Positions 52,900 to 64,000 of a stretch of 64,000 nt of DNA are shown piece by piece. The DNA comes from Excoecaria cochinchinensis (lineage: Eukaryota > Streptophyta > Magnoliopsida > Malpighiales > Euphorbiaceae): the NCBI GenBank assembly GCA_947683425.1, contig CANTUQ010000070.1:8387501-8451500 (forward strand), read 5' to 3'. How positions within the stretch are numbered: the first letter of the stretch is position 1; each line of letters starts with the position of its first letter. Position numbers and translations under genes: made by a program. The notes under the pieces were generated by a model, which was given only the letters and a program-made list of their open reading frames with translations, had not been told where the DNA came from and did no database searches.

Positions 52900-55800
52900 A
52901 TACCCTCCCGCAAACTGAGCTGGGGCTGGAGGCGCAGTTTGGAACGAAATCGAGCTAAGGAGGTTTTTGGAACAGATTTGGTAAAGAGATCAGTGACTTG
53001 ACAAGTTGAAGGAATATATTTGGTGACAAGAAGCCCAAGAGCAACGCGTTCACGTACAAAATGATAATCCAATTTGATATGTTTACTTCGAGCATGAAAA
53101 ACTGGATTAATAGTTAAGTAAAGAGCACTGAGGTTGTCATAGTAAAGAGTTGGAGATGATGGACCATAAATGCGAAGATCACTGAGAAGATAAGAGAGCT
53201 AAGTAACTTCAGCAGCAGTATGAGCCATAGCTCGATACTCTGCTTCAGTTCTAAAACGGGAGATGGTATGTTGCTTTTTAGCACACCACGAGATGATATT
53301 GGACCCAAGAAAGGTACAGTAGCCAGTAGTTGAGCGGCGTGTAGTATGACAACCCGCCCAGTTAGCGTTAGAAAAAGCAAATAAAGTAAGCGAGGTAGTG
53401 GAAGTGAGATGTAAGCCAGTAGAGAGCGTGCCTTTAAGGTACCGAAGGATACGATGGACTACCTTTAAGTGAGCAGCTGTAGGGGCATGCATGAACTAGG
53501 AGACATAATTAACGCTATAGGAGAGATCAGGTCATGTAAGTGTGAGATACTGAAGAGCTCCAACAATGCCACGATAAGAGCTAGGATCTGCAAGAGGAGG
53601 GGCAGATTCAGTAGGTTTAAGTTTGATATCCAATGGAGTAGACATTGTTTTCCAATCCAACATGTGATCCTGCTCAAGAATAGTGAGAGCATAATGCGAC
53701 TGAGAGAGATGGAAACCGCTAGATGTAGGTGAGATCACAACACCAAGAAAATGGTGAACAGGTCCAAGATCCTTCATTAAGAATTCACGGCTTAAAATGT
53801 GAACAAAAGAAGTCACAAGTGCAAAGGAAGATCATGTGAGAAGCATGTCATCTACGTACAAAAGTAAAACAAGAACACCTTGATCAGAGTGACAAACAAA
53901 AAGAGAGGGATCAGCAAGACTATAAAAAAAACCACGAGAAATAAGAAAATTACTGAGTCTATCAAACCAAGCATGGGGAGCCTATTTAAGGCCATATAAA
54001 GCTCGTTAAAGTTTACAAACATGATTTGGAAACTGAGTGTCTGCCATACTTAGAGGTTGTGCCATGTATATATCTTCAACAATATGACCGCGCAAAAATG
54101 CATTTTTGACATCCAATTGACAAATGGGCCAATGCTTGACAAGAGCAACTGTTAAAATTAGACAAATCGTACCTGGACGAATGACAGGAGAAAAAGTCTC
54201 TGTGTAATCAAGTCCATTGATCTGATGATAGCTTTTGGCAATAAGACGGGCTTTGAGGCGATCTAATGTACCATCGAGTTTAAGTTTGGTCTTGAAGACC
54301 CATTTTGAGCTAATGATATGCATATCGGGAGTGCGGGGAACTAGTTTCCAAGTCTGATTTTAATGAAGAGTAGTGAGTTCATCAATCATGGCATTTTTCC
54401 ATCCGAGATGGGATAAGGCTGTGTGAACTGTCTTGGGTTCACGAGGTATTATTGGAGAGGAGACAACAATCAGAGCATATTTAAGATTAGGCTTGACATT
54501 ACTAACCCTAGAACGGGTAGTCATGGGATGAGAAACAGGGGCAGATTGTGAATGTTGCTCAAGTACATGATCAAGAGACACAACATTAGGTGTAGTAGTC
54601 ACAACCGAAGCTGGAAGGAAAGTGTCTGGTGATAAATCAGCAAGATTCAGTGTATATGTAGGTGAATCAGGACTGCTGGGTGAAAGAGGTTGCGAAGTAG
54701 TATCATGGACAAAGGTAGGCATAGTAGTTGGGAGTGGAATGTGAGATGGAGGAAGAGAGAGAGACTCTGGTGAAGATTAACCTGATACAAAATTATGAGA
54801 AGGCAACCAAGAATCAAAAATATTATCCACATGAGAACCCGAAGGAGAAGAGTTAGAGGATTTAAATGGAAAGACAGTTTCGTTAAAGACAACATGACGT
54901 GAAATTATTAATTTACGACTAGATGGATGGAAGCACTTGTAACCTTTGTGTTTTCACTGTATCCTACAAAAACACACAAAACAGTCTTAGGATCAAACTT
55001 AGTATTTTTTGTGTCCCATGTGTATGGGAAATACTTAGAGCCAAACACCCGAAGGGATATATAGTCTGGATGCCTACCATGCAACATAAAATATGGAGTA
55101 TCAAAATGAAGAGAAGAAGATGGTAACCTATTGAGAAGAAAAACAGTAGTAGAAAAAGCCTCTAACCATAGATATAGAGGTGCATGACTATGAAATAACA
55201 TGGTCATACCTAATTCTCTGATAATACGGTGTCGACGCTCAACCATATCTGTTTGTTCTAGAGTATAAGGACATGAAATCTGATGAACAATTCATGTGGA
55301 AAGAAAATGAGATGATAGCCGAGAATTAACGAATTCTCCCCCACCATCAGAATGAAAGATTTTTATCTTCTTATTGAATTGGAGTTCAACATACTGTTCA
55401 AAAGCTAAAAAAGCAACAAAAAAATCATATTTTTTATGTAAAGGAATGATCCAAGTATACTTGGTGAAATCATCGACTAAACAAGCATAAAAGAGAAACT
55501 TGCCAATAGATAAAACTGGGGCAAGGCCCTAGAGATCACAATGTATTTTATCAAAAGCATTAGAGCTTGAGTGTTCAGATAAACCAAAAGGAAGTTTGCT
55601 TAATTTTCCTAACTGACAACTATCACACAGATGATCTACTTTGGAAGAGCCTACAACTTCAATGCACCCTTTATTCTTTAACAGCGGAACTATAAAAAAT
55701 TATGGATGACCCAAACGTTGATGCCATATGTTTGTAGTGCTTGATTTGAACCTGCAAGAAAAATGCACTTCTAGCTCATTGGGCAAGACATATAAATTAC

Positions 55801-57160
55801 CCTTTCGTTTCCCAGTGAAGAGTGGTTGACCTGTGTTTCGTGCCTTTATAAAAAAATTAACATTAGAGAATTCACAATTGACAGGAAATTGAGAAGTGAG
55901 TTGACTTACAAAAAGTAAATTCTTCTTAAGATTGGGCACTAAAATAACATCATGAAGTGGTAATACATGGTTTTTTTGTTTGACAGAAGAATTTCCAATA
56001 CCTGTTATTGGTAAGGGAGATCCATCTCCAATAATGATGGAATCAGTTCCATTATATCGATGAATGTACGTTAACATACCTTATTGTCCAGTCATATGGT
56101 TTGATGCACCAGTGTCCGAAGTCCATTCCATGTCAGTAATCGAGTTATTCAGTGTAAGTGCTGCAAGCGCTTGTGGTAGAGCATGATTCTGACTTGTCTT
56201 CTTTGGTAACCACCAGCAAATTTTGGCAATATGACCACTTTTATCACAAATTTGGCAGGTAGCATCGCGATACAAAGCTCTTTCTTCAGCAGTCATTCTT
56301 CATTCTCTAGGTGGTGGTGGTCTGCGCTATTGATTAGCAGTACCTGAATAATCTTTGGGTTGACCATGAGATTGCTGTGCTTGAAACCCACGACCAGTAG
56401 AAGTGAAGGTGCTGGTGTGGTCTCTAGGAATAAATGGTCGGTGTTGTTTCTGCTGTTGCCCGTAGAAGGCTAAGTGTGGAGTGAGATGAGAGAAAGAGGC
56501 TTCAGATTGACCTGAGAACCAGTTCCGATAATGATCCAGATTTTGCAATTGAGAAATCAGTTCTGAATAGGTTGGTCTTGGAGGTTTCAACATTGTTGTG
56601 CTGAAGGTTTCATACTGTGGGCCAAGGCTTGTAAGTAGACAAAAACATTTTTCTTGATCAAGAATGGGTTTGCCAATGGCAGCAAGACTATCACACAAAT
56701 ATTTAAAGGTTCGTATATGGTCTGAAATGGTTTTGGTTTCATCTTTGCGCAGATAGGTGAGTTGTTGTCGAAGTGTGAACTCACGCTCTTGAGAGTCTTG
56801 GGCATATGCTTCTTTGAGTGCTTTCCAAACTGCGGATGCTTTGTCTAACCCGATAACAAATCCAAGAGCTTCTTCAGAAAGAGTACCAATTATCCAACCT
56901 CTAAGGAGCCGATCAGATTTTTGCTAGACAATAAATTCTTTTGTTAATGTTGATGAGGTATTTCCTGTGTCTGTGGTTCCTGAATTTGATGAGGCATATT
57001 TGGGTGGAATAGGAATTTCTTTAGTGAGATGATGAATCAAATCTTGGCTTTCTGCTAAGCCTAATACTTGTTCTCTCCATAATGGGTAGTTTGAAGGGGT
57101 GAGTTCCAGGGTAACAAAGTTACCAACATTTAGAGATAAAGAAGTCATGATGTAAAAAAA
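52900..57160 (-). pseudogene. Copia gag-pol, inactivated mainly by transition stops
   Basis: Reading on the minus strand: Gag starts MTSLSLNVGNF (57148); zinc knuckle CQICDKSGHIAKIC (near 56240) is intact; protease SDTGASNHM (near 56110); NIWHQRLGHP pre-integrase (near 55705); integrase middle part strongly decayed (55260-55690), resuming at MVERRHRIIRELG (55246); reverse transcriptase from SKWVFKTKLK (54310) with LLYVDDMLL near 53850; RNase H with SNANWAGCHTTRRSTTGY near 53370; and a C-terminal SKHIKLDYHF segment (53085). At least eight stops lie at Trp, Gln or Arg codon positions. The element cannot make a full polyprotein. The short LTR and Gag type suggest an Ale-like lineage, not settled. 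Confidence 0.88.
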
Positions 57161-57178
57161 AACAGAGATCGTTCCCGC

Positions 57179-57188
57179 TCTGATACTA
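57179..57188 (-). promoter_or_regulatory. Mutated primer-binding site of old copia element
   Basis: Minus strand TTAGTATCAGAG replaces the usual TTGGTATCAGAG, a G-to-A change beside the LTR. Confidence 0.75.
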
Positions 57189-57487
57189 AGAAGAAAAACA
57201 GAATTGAAGAAAGTTTTAATCTATTTTTATTTATTACCCACTTACTTCTAAAATACAAGGAAGCTGAATATATAACACTAGTTAAGCTAATATTGCTCAA
57301 CTAATGCCGTAAAGTTGGCCACAAATGAAATAAATCAAAGATACAAAATAATTGAAGTTTCCTTTATCAAATGAACTACCATGTATGTAGGAAGTTGTTA
57401 CTCCTAGGAATCTTGCCTTATCCCTCCATGAAACTTAGAACATGCCTTATAACTCCTAAGGCTCATTTAACTGAATCAGGTTTGCCA
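57187..57487 (-). repeat. 5' LTR of old copia element
   Basis: 301 bp, plus-strand TAAGAAGAAAAAC to GGTTTGCCA; 58 bp shorter than its partner. Confidence 0.82.
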
Positions 57488-58058
57488 AGACTGTGCAGTT
57501 TATGTGATGATCAAATTTGTTTTCCTTTTTTCACATTCAATATATTTAATAAATAGAATAGTTTTATTCGCTTGTTTCTTAAGCTGATATTTTCTTTATG
57601 TTAGAAATTATATATATTTTTCTAGTGCTTGAGAAATAAATATAAAATATATGTATATTTATTTAAATTTAATTTAAATTATTGAATGGAACTTATAAAA
57701 AATACATTATCTTTATAATTTTTATTTTATAATAAAAGATATTGATTTAATTTAACTCTCTTCATTTTATCGATCGAATTGATAAACACTCATAAAATTA
57801 GACATTTTTCATATAATTTTAAATCGTGTGTTCCAAATTTGTACTATATCATAAAATTGTATATATGCTCGTGAAATCTTAAACATTGGCCCATTTGACC
57901 TTGATACTTAATTTGACGACAAGAAAATTTATTGGAAAATTCAAATATAGAATGGAGAGTATTAGAATTTTCTAAATTCTTAGTTTATTTTACCTATAAT
58001 TGCTACCATATGTTTAATTTAATGTAATGTAAAGTACTTTAGTATTGTACGGCAAAAA
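57488..58058. other. AT-rich sequence, nothing recognised
   Basis: No coding or repeat signal was identified. Confidence 0.5.
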
Positions 58059-58535
58059 TGAAAAAAAAAATAAAGGGAAAATTAATACATACTAGAGATA
58101 ACATTAAATAATAGTACATACATCTTGTATCGCAAAAAACGTTGCAGAAGCGTTTATAAGGATCTCTCTTATTTTTGGTCACTAGCCTGACTTTTACCCA
58201 CCTAAAGGATAACAGTAGTTTTTCCATAATCTAAAAGCTCCGTGGAGCTTATCGGGTGGAGTGGCTAATTTTTGGGTAAATGTTCTTTCACTTATGAGAA
58301 AACGCAGTGAGTATATTTCAGCAGCCTTGCGGCGTCACTTTTGGTGTTACACTTTCGTCCCCAAAATCTGATATCTTATATCTATTTATAGAGATCATAA
58401 AAGTTAGAGACCTATCTCTAGTATAATTCAGATTCTTTCTGAAATAGGATTAGACAACTCTAATCAGATTAAGATACTCAATTCTATGTGAATTTAGAAC
58501 TTCATCCAAATTGGAGTAATGTGTGTATCCCAACA
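58059..58535 (-). repeat. Copia-type LTR, probably solo
   Basis: Plus-strand ends TGAAAAAAA and TATCCCAACA; on the minus strand it starts TGTTGGGATACACAC, a common copia LTR start. It aligns with the split LTR at 38351-38456 plus 48853-49259. No primer site or gag is adjacent on the left. The left boundary is approximate and no duplication was confirmed. Confidence 0.6.
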
Positions 58536-59149
58536 ATATTATCACCCACTCACACATGACAGAACAATTTTCAATCATAATCTCTAGTTATAGAGGCAGA
58601 TAGATCGTGTGACCAGTATACGTCGAGAGCAATAGTGCTATACACCTGTTAGGGATATATAGCATCTAAAAAAACAAGATTCTCTTTTCCACGTATGCCT
58701 AATCCTAGATTGCCTTCTCACATTCACTATTTTCAACTCACGATCTCATAAAATAATTTTCGTGTTCACTATTATGTCTCTACTTATAGAAACTATAATA
58801 GGCTAGCCGGTGAACCACAAATTTTATGAAAGTGGTCAAAAGGCTATCGTCCCCTCCTACTATATGTCATCCATCATGATTCAGCTCGCTTTTCCAACTA
58901 GATCCGCCAGGCCGAAATTATTCCATGATCTCTTGGAGACTAACTAAGCTAGCCTCACTGGACCATACTTCAGGGATAAGTTAAGGGTTCTAAGGGTTGA
59001 AATTTAAATAGAGTCTCATAATAGGAAAAGTTGAGATCAATAATATTAAATTCTTATCCCTTGGTCACATATGCACACACCCCAATCCCATCCACTCGCA
59101 TAGCTTCACTATTGTGGTTGGAAACAGTTGCCGAGATACTGAGATACCA
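58536..59149. other. Unassigned repeat-like sequence
   Basis: No coding signal. Phrases such as CGATCTCATAAAATAATTTTCG suggest decayed retroelement sequence but no family could be named. Confidence 0.35.
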
Positions 59150-59464
59150 TCATACAACATTCTAAGCCAATTAATTTCGTTCACATGCAGCGGAAGATAT
59201 TCATATCTCATACATAATCCCACATAATCTGATTAAATTACATCCCATATAGAGTTATATAATGAATAGTACATGCCAGTCTTCATTAATTACATGTCTT
59301 TAACACACAATATCCAAAAACCTACACTAGGAATCGGAACCTAATGTGTTGATCAACTCAATGCGGGGATGTCCTCCGGATCACTTTGCTGTCGAACCTG
59401 CACGGATCGAGAGCCCGTGCTAAGCGATAACACTTAGTGGAGAAACAATAACAATATACACAAT

Positions 59465-59467
<3 letters not shown>

Positions 59468-59499
<32 letters not shown>
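59468..59499. repeat. (AC)n microsatellite
   Basis: About 16 AC units followed by ATATATAT. Confidence 0.95.
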
Positions 59500-59512
<13 letters not shown>

Positions 59513-60114
59513 CATTAATTAAGCATAGCATACACTGCATCATTCATATTTTATATTGATCATGCTACATCAATATAGTTAAGTACACTATTGGCAATCA
59601 TAACATATCAAGATGTTATAATATTTGTCATATCAAATCATGATAAGAATATGCTTCGCATTAACCATATCATATCACATAGCATCATATATATATATAT
59701 TCAAAGTATCTCATTTAGTTATTAAGCCTTGCCTGCATTTCAATGATGCGGATAATCGGGTATCACATCAGTACTCGAGAGTACAGTAAACACAATTGTA
59801 TCCGTAGAAACTCATTTATCGCATTGGTACCCGAAGGTACAGAAATAATCAATAAGATAACATAGTTCGCATTGAGGAATCCAAGTTGGATTAAAATTGC
59901 ATTGATGATTCCAAAGGAATCAGACGTATTTGGCTGCAGCACTTATACCCTATAGGCATGCCTATCTATCCACTACTTGACTTGCAGGCTAAATTATTAG
60001 ACCGATTATACTCATTGTCATAGCAAGTGTAACATTCAATTATACATCATCATATTGTTCATGTACACTGTAGCTCGCATCACCATTACTTTGTCATGGC
60101 ATATGCATAAGATC

Positions 60115-60116
60115 AT

Positions 60117-60142
<26 letters not shown>
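60115..60142. repeat. (AC)n microsatellite
   Basis: About 14 AC units. Confidence 0.95.
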
Positions 60143-60149
<7 letters not shown>

Positions 60150-60297
60150 CACATACTAAAGATAAATCTCATATATTTATGTATTCATAATCACATGCCA
60201 ATAATAAGATTGAAATCATACACATTTTTAATTATCATTCATACATATTGATTTAATAAGAATTTTGGCATAAAAAAATCATTTCAAGCAACCAGGG

Positions 60298-60442
60298 ATG
60301 TCGCGCTCGCGACAGACTTAACATAAAGCTCTATCGCGCTCGCTACAAAATGCAGCCCTCGCCTCTGTCGCGCTAGCGCTTTAGCGCACGCTTGTGACAG
60401 AAGCTAGCCTCACTAGAGAGAGCGTTCTGTCGTGCTCGCAAC
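60298..60442. repeat. TGTCGCGCTCGC-type repeat cluster
   Basis: Four diverged copies of TGTCGCGCTCGCGACA in about 145 bp, each partly palindromic and CpG-rich, in otherwise AT-rich sequence. Confidence 0.75.
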
Positions 60443-61883
60443 AAAATAGGAATTCTCATTCCTTGCCCGCAAACCATCATTTCCCATGACCCATTTTACA
60501 CCCCTTTCACATACAACTCTCACAGCCTATGCCCAAGCCATTATTTGTCAACATGACCTATTAACAATCTATTTAATTACATGTTATGAACACAATGACA
60601 CCAATTTTATCAATCATCATCACTTATACTAGGAGTTGTGGCCAATGGAACTACACTTGCTTCAAATGCCCACCTATCACATTAATCTAACTTATGTCCC
60701 CAATTTGAGACCATAGAGCCCCCGAATCAACATGGTTGCCTTACACTTTATAATTACTTTACTAAGGATTATAATTATTATATTCAAATAAAAGATAGAC
60801 CTACATTTTGCAAGTTACATGTTTACACAATTTCACAAGTTAATTATCCTACCAAACCAGTCTCTATTAGCAAATTTAGACACATTCAACTTACCAATTT
60901 TAAGACACTCCGATAAAACACATATTACTACCCAATCCTCACAATTCTCTTAGCAATGACCATTCCATCAAACATAAAAACTCAACATAAACATAGTTCC
61001 AAATTCAAGTATTCATAACAAGGCATTATGATAGTTTAACTCGTCACAACCAGCAATCTCATCATCATTACATGCAATATCAGTTCATGCATTTCAAACA
61101 GACAATCTAAGTCATGATTTACCAAAATACACATTAATATAGTGTTTCTCAAACCTCAAATCCTTTGCTCCTCAAAGAATCACTTGGTGCTTGCCTCACC
61201 CACTTTAGCTTTCCCCTTATCTTTTCTCGGTTCTACCACTACAACCAAGACCCATATTTTCCAGACATGAAATGCAAGGAATCAAAATCTCATTTACACA
61301 AAATTTTGGAATAAGAAAGGGGAAGAAGAATTTGGATTAATGAAACCACTTACCTTCTAAGATGATGACACACTCACATGCAACTCTTCTAAACTCACAA
61401 ATGCAGCAAAAACATAGCTTGATGGAATGAGAAGGAAGAAGAACCGAAGAAGGAGAGAAGAAGAGGATGCAAAAAATGTGAAAGAGAGAAATGAATAGAG
61501 AGAGAGACAGCTGACCTTCCCTTTACATGCAACCACTCACTACACTTCTCTCTCCTACATGCAGCTAAAGGGCACTATTCTCTCTCCCTCATGCACAGTC
61601 CTAGGTGGCAATGCAGATTTTTTCCCTTGGGCCTTACTAAAGCCTGCCCGTTAATGCAAATTTGATTCCTTAAGCCCAATAACCCTTATTAATCTTAATT
61701 AAGCCCACTTAACATTTAATCATGCATTATTGCACTTTGGTCACTTAAACAAATTTTATTAATGTAATTAAGTCCTAAATTAACACACATATAAGTTCAG
61801 ATTTTAGAATTCTACTACATACCATGCACCAATTCACACAATTAAACAAATATTACTCCTAGGGTAACATTTGGGCTGTTACA

Positions 61884-62480
61884 CATGGTATAAAACATGC
61901 ATTATGGTGTTATTTCCTTCCCTTAAAGGAGTGCATGTCTCATATTTGAAAATATGTATATAATACCATACGAAAACGCAAGGTTGCGATGCACCAAAGT
62001 ATCCAACTTTTGTCCGCTTACTTAAGGACTATTTCTGGCTTTTTAAATAAAACGTGGTAGTTACATATAACTTACCATCAGATTGCATACAATCTTTATT
62101 TGGATATTAATCCAAATCATACAACTTTATGTATGTCTTTATCTCGTACCTTAACAAAACTGATCTTGCAATTTTTACAATATGACATTTTTATTTTGGA
62201 CAGGCTCTCGAGCAATTTCATATGTTCAATAATTCGCCTCATCTTAATATTTACCAACTCATTGATAAAACTAAGGTAAACACCCTTATGAGTGGGCTAC
62301 TTCTCTGTCTGATATCCTCAAACTCATATAAATAACAATAAATATTTACACATAAACATTCACACTAATCTATTGTCAACAATAAACTTAGTAATTATTC
62401 ATAAATAATAACGTTAAGAGATTATATAAAATATAATAGTACCAATTAAATCCTACACAAATCTCGAGATCTAATGTGCT
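61884..62480. other. Unassigned sequence, possible 3' end of copia relic
   Basis: Downstream (minus strand) of a copia RNase H relic, so it may contain its LTR. No boundaries were found. Confidence 0.3.
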
Positions 62481-62795
62481 CTCAAAACACATCTCTCTTT
62501 ACAGGTTTTGTTAATAGATCTGTATCATTTCATGCGTAGAAACATACTGTAAGTTCACTCCTCCTTGTGCAACAATATCTCTCGTGTATTGATACTTAAT
62601 GTAGATATGCTTAGTCTCTCCATAAGCTATCAACGACTTGATAGGGCTACACAGATTTATTTCTTGCTACTCTATATGAGACGACACTCTTTCCAAGCAA
62701 GAATATGAAACCTGAAGTGGATTTTCTCTCATCCACATCTCCTAACCAATCAGCATCTGTTTATCCTCTCAATTGCAAATCCTAGCATTGATAAC
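62481..62795 (-). pseudogene. Ty1/copia RNase H relic
   Basis: On the minus strand, 62685-62760 reads DADWLGDVDERKSTSGFIF, the copia RNase H active-site region, continuing LLGKSVVSYRVARN. In another frame DLLTKPVKRDVF near 62480-62520 is the typical pol C-terminus. Several stops are present. It is the 3' end of a copia pol, separate from the element at 52541-57487. Confidence 0.8.
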
Positions 62796-63255
62796 AGGGA
62801 GAATAATTTGCTATACCTACTGAATAGCAAATTGTGATGCGCGCTGAAACCCACTATATTTTTCGGAGGGCCATTTTTAGGGTCCGAGAGGGTTCTCGTC
62901 TAGATTTTAGGCGATATAAGATATTATGGAATCCCTACCCAATAGAACATTAGGAAAGTTAATCTAATCTCATGAAACCTTTAGACACCTTTGAGGTATT
63001 TTGGAGTCGCCACTCAATTTACAAGAAATTGGGAAAGTTTATCTAATCTTATGGGTCTAAACCAGAGAGTAGTTCATAACTTCTCTCTTATTAATGTCTT
63101 AGTTAATTATAAATGAGTTTTTAATAATTAATTTTTCATCTCTCATCTCATATGGTCATACATTAAAATTTAAAGTGCACATCAAATATCGTAAGAAAGC
63201 AGTAAAGAAAAGCGATAAAATAAATAAAATACAAAATAAATTACAAAATAAAATT
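62796..63255. other. AT-rich sequence, nothing recognised
   Basis: Contains GGAGTCGCCACTCAATTT (63003-63020), a phrase I have the impression recurs in plant repeats, but no element can be delimited. Confidence 0.35.
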
Positions 63256-64000
63256 CACTACAAGGAAAAAAGGATTTCCCGACGGAAATTTCCAATGGAA
63301 AATAAGGAATTTCCGTCGGGAAATGAAATTGCCGACGAAAAGTTATTCCGTCGGCATATTAGTTGTAGGCAAAATTCTCGACAATTCCAATGAGAATTTT
63401 ACGGTCTGAATTTTAATTTCCGTTGGGAATTTTCCTGACGAAATTTTAATTTCTGTCGAAAATTTTCTCGACGAAATTTTAATTTTCGTCAAGAATTTTC
63501 CAGAATTTTCGTCTGTAAAATTTACGACGAAAATTTTTGAAAATTAAAATTCCTTCATTATTTATAGGAAAAATTTTAAATTAATTTTTTTTAATTATTT
63601 ATTACATCCTATAAATTTAACCTGTAATAGTAAATTCAGAATAATGAAAAAATGAATAAAATATCTAAATTTTAATATCCAAAAATAATTTAATATAATG
63701 ATTGTACTAATCATGAAGTTAATAATTATTTAACGAGGTCATAATAGTTATATATGTCTGTTATAAAATCCTAACTAAGTTGATGGCGGTGGTGGCGGCT
63801 GATGAGAACGATCAGACTGCTGCGATGATGAGGCGACCATACCCTTTAAATTAGCCATCTCATTGCATAGCTCAGATATGAAGTCGAGAGATTGTTGCCA
63901 CCGAGCTTCTGAGTCTTGCAATTCAGATCTTAGCTCACATATGGTATTTCGAAATTCAAGTACTTCCCTAGAGGCAAACCGTCTATTAAATATGGTTGTA
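63256..64000 (-). mobile_element. 3' end of a third CACTA element, cut by window edge
   Basis: The terminus CACTACAAGGAAA (63256) is followed by subterminal CCGACGGAAATTTCC, CCGACGAAA and TTCCGTCGG repeats to about 63540, then AT-rich sequence and the end of a TNPA-like gene on the minus strand. The subterminal repeats match the right end at 25040-25323 (read in reverse). The rest lies beyond 64000. Confidence 0.75.
63775..64000 (-). CDS. C-terminus of TNPA-like CACTA protein, partial
   Basis: About 74 codons on the minus strand, open to the window edge and ending at TAG (63775-63777). The end reads LRSELQDSEARWQQSLDFI, then SELCNEMANLKGM, and finishes with a Ser/Gln-rich QPPPPPST tail. Heptad-like spacing suggests a coiled coil, as in the C-terminus of plant En/Spm second-gene proteins that bind element ends. 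Position next to the CACTA 3' terminus supports this. The N-terminal portion is not in the window, so integrity cannot be judged. Confidence 0.6.
   Translation of the reverse strand, partial: TTIFNRRFASREVLEFRNTICELRSELQDSEARWQQSLDFISELCNEMANLKGMVASSSQQSDRSHQPPPPPST

Larger units (their letters stand above)
52541..57487 (-). mobile_element. Old Ty1/copia element, minus strand
   Basis: LTRs at 52541-52899 and 57187-57487 share most of their sequence. The right copy lacks 58 bp (present at about 52768-52825) and has TA in place of the terminal TG. On the minus strand, the primer site GTATCAGAGCGG follows the right LTR and a polypurine tract (GCGGGAGGGTAT) precedes the left LTR. Gag, protease, integrase, reverse transcriptase and RNase H follow in copia order, with stops. 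No duplication was found at the ends (CTCTG versus AGACT), so the flanks have mutated or one end has rearranged. Confidence 0.88.
59150..61883 (-). repeat. Long gypsy-type LTR-like region (Del/Tekay style)
   Basis: On the minus strand it starts TGTAACAGCCCAAATG (ending 61883), the common start of Del/Tekay LTRs. It contains a GCGGAAG--TATATCTCATACATAATC-like block near 59190, also usual there. About 2.7 kb fits such LTRs, but the inner end near 59150 is a guess and no internal domain or duplication was found. Two (AC)n tracts and a GC-rich palindrome cluster lie inside. Confidence 0.45.

Noticed and set aside
59358..59543. Cys/Val-rich minus-strand peptide
   Set aside because: It is the translation of an (AC)n microsatellite.

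Overview
The window is nuclear DNA of a flowering plant, most likely a eudicot. It is AT-rich and intron-bearing, and almost all of it is transposable-element sequence of plant families: Ty1/copia, Ty3/gypsy Athila and Tat, CACTA (En/Spm), hAT-like, Mutator-like and Stowaway-like. Species cannot be named from the sequence alone. I saw no tRNA, rRNA or CRISPR.

The one intact host gene is a seven-exon laccase (multicopper oxidase) at 10372-15390 on the plus strand. It encodes 569 residues, has all four copper-binding motifs, and carries a non-canonical GC-AG second intron. Its long first intron holds simple repeats and a terminal-inverted-repeat element.

Layout. 171-8669: a degenerate Tat-type gypsy element with a truncated 5' LTR, gag remnant, 51-bp tandem repeats and 3' LTR, with another element's solo LTR nested in it. 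8860-10020: an inverted LTR-like copy and a possible LINE tail. 10372-15390: laccase. 15391-17539: intergenic sequence with a proline-rich, Tat-like fragment. 17540-25323: a CACTA-type element with a 3-bp duplication. It carries exon and intron pieces of the kinetochore gene NUF2, one exon of which is split by a Tnt1-like copia element (18155-23368). 26057 to about 37000: a second CACTA element with broken TNP2 and TNPA-like genes, one exon of the GARP subunit gene VPS52, a solo copia LTR and a Stowaway-like MITE. 37490-49259: a copia-type LTR and leader, split by a very young Athila element (38457-48852) with a 1778-residue open polyprotein. 50050-50739: a Mutator-like hairpin MITE. 51506-52433: a hAT-like MITE with a perfect 8-bp duplication. 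52541-57487: an old copia element on the minus strand. 58059-62790: LTR-like remnants and a copia RNase H relic. 63256-64000: the 3' end of a third CACTA element running off the right edge.

The most interesting signal is two separate host-gene captures (NUF2 and VPS52) linked to CACTA-type ends. Both are unannotated gene fragments too short or broken to show as open frames, found by splice-site and residue matching. Nested insertions with intact target-site duplications give a relative history: NUF2 capture before the copia insertion, and the copia-type LTR before the Athila insertion.
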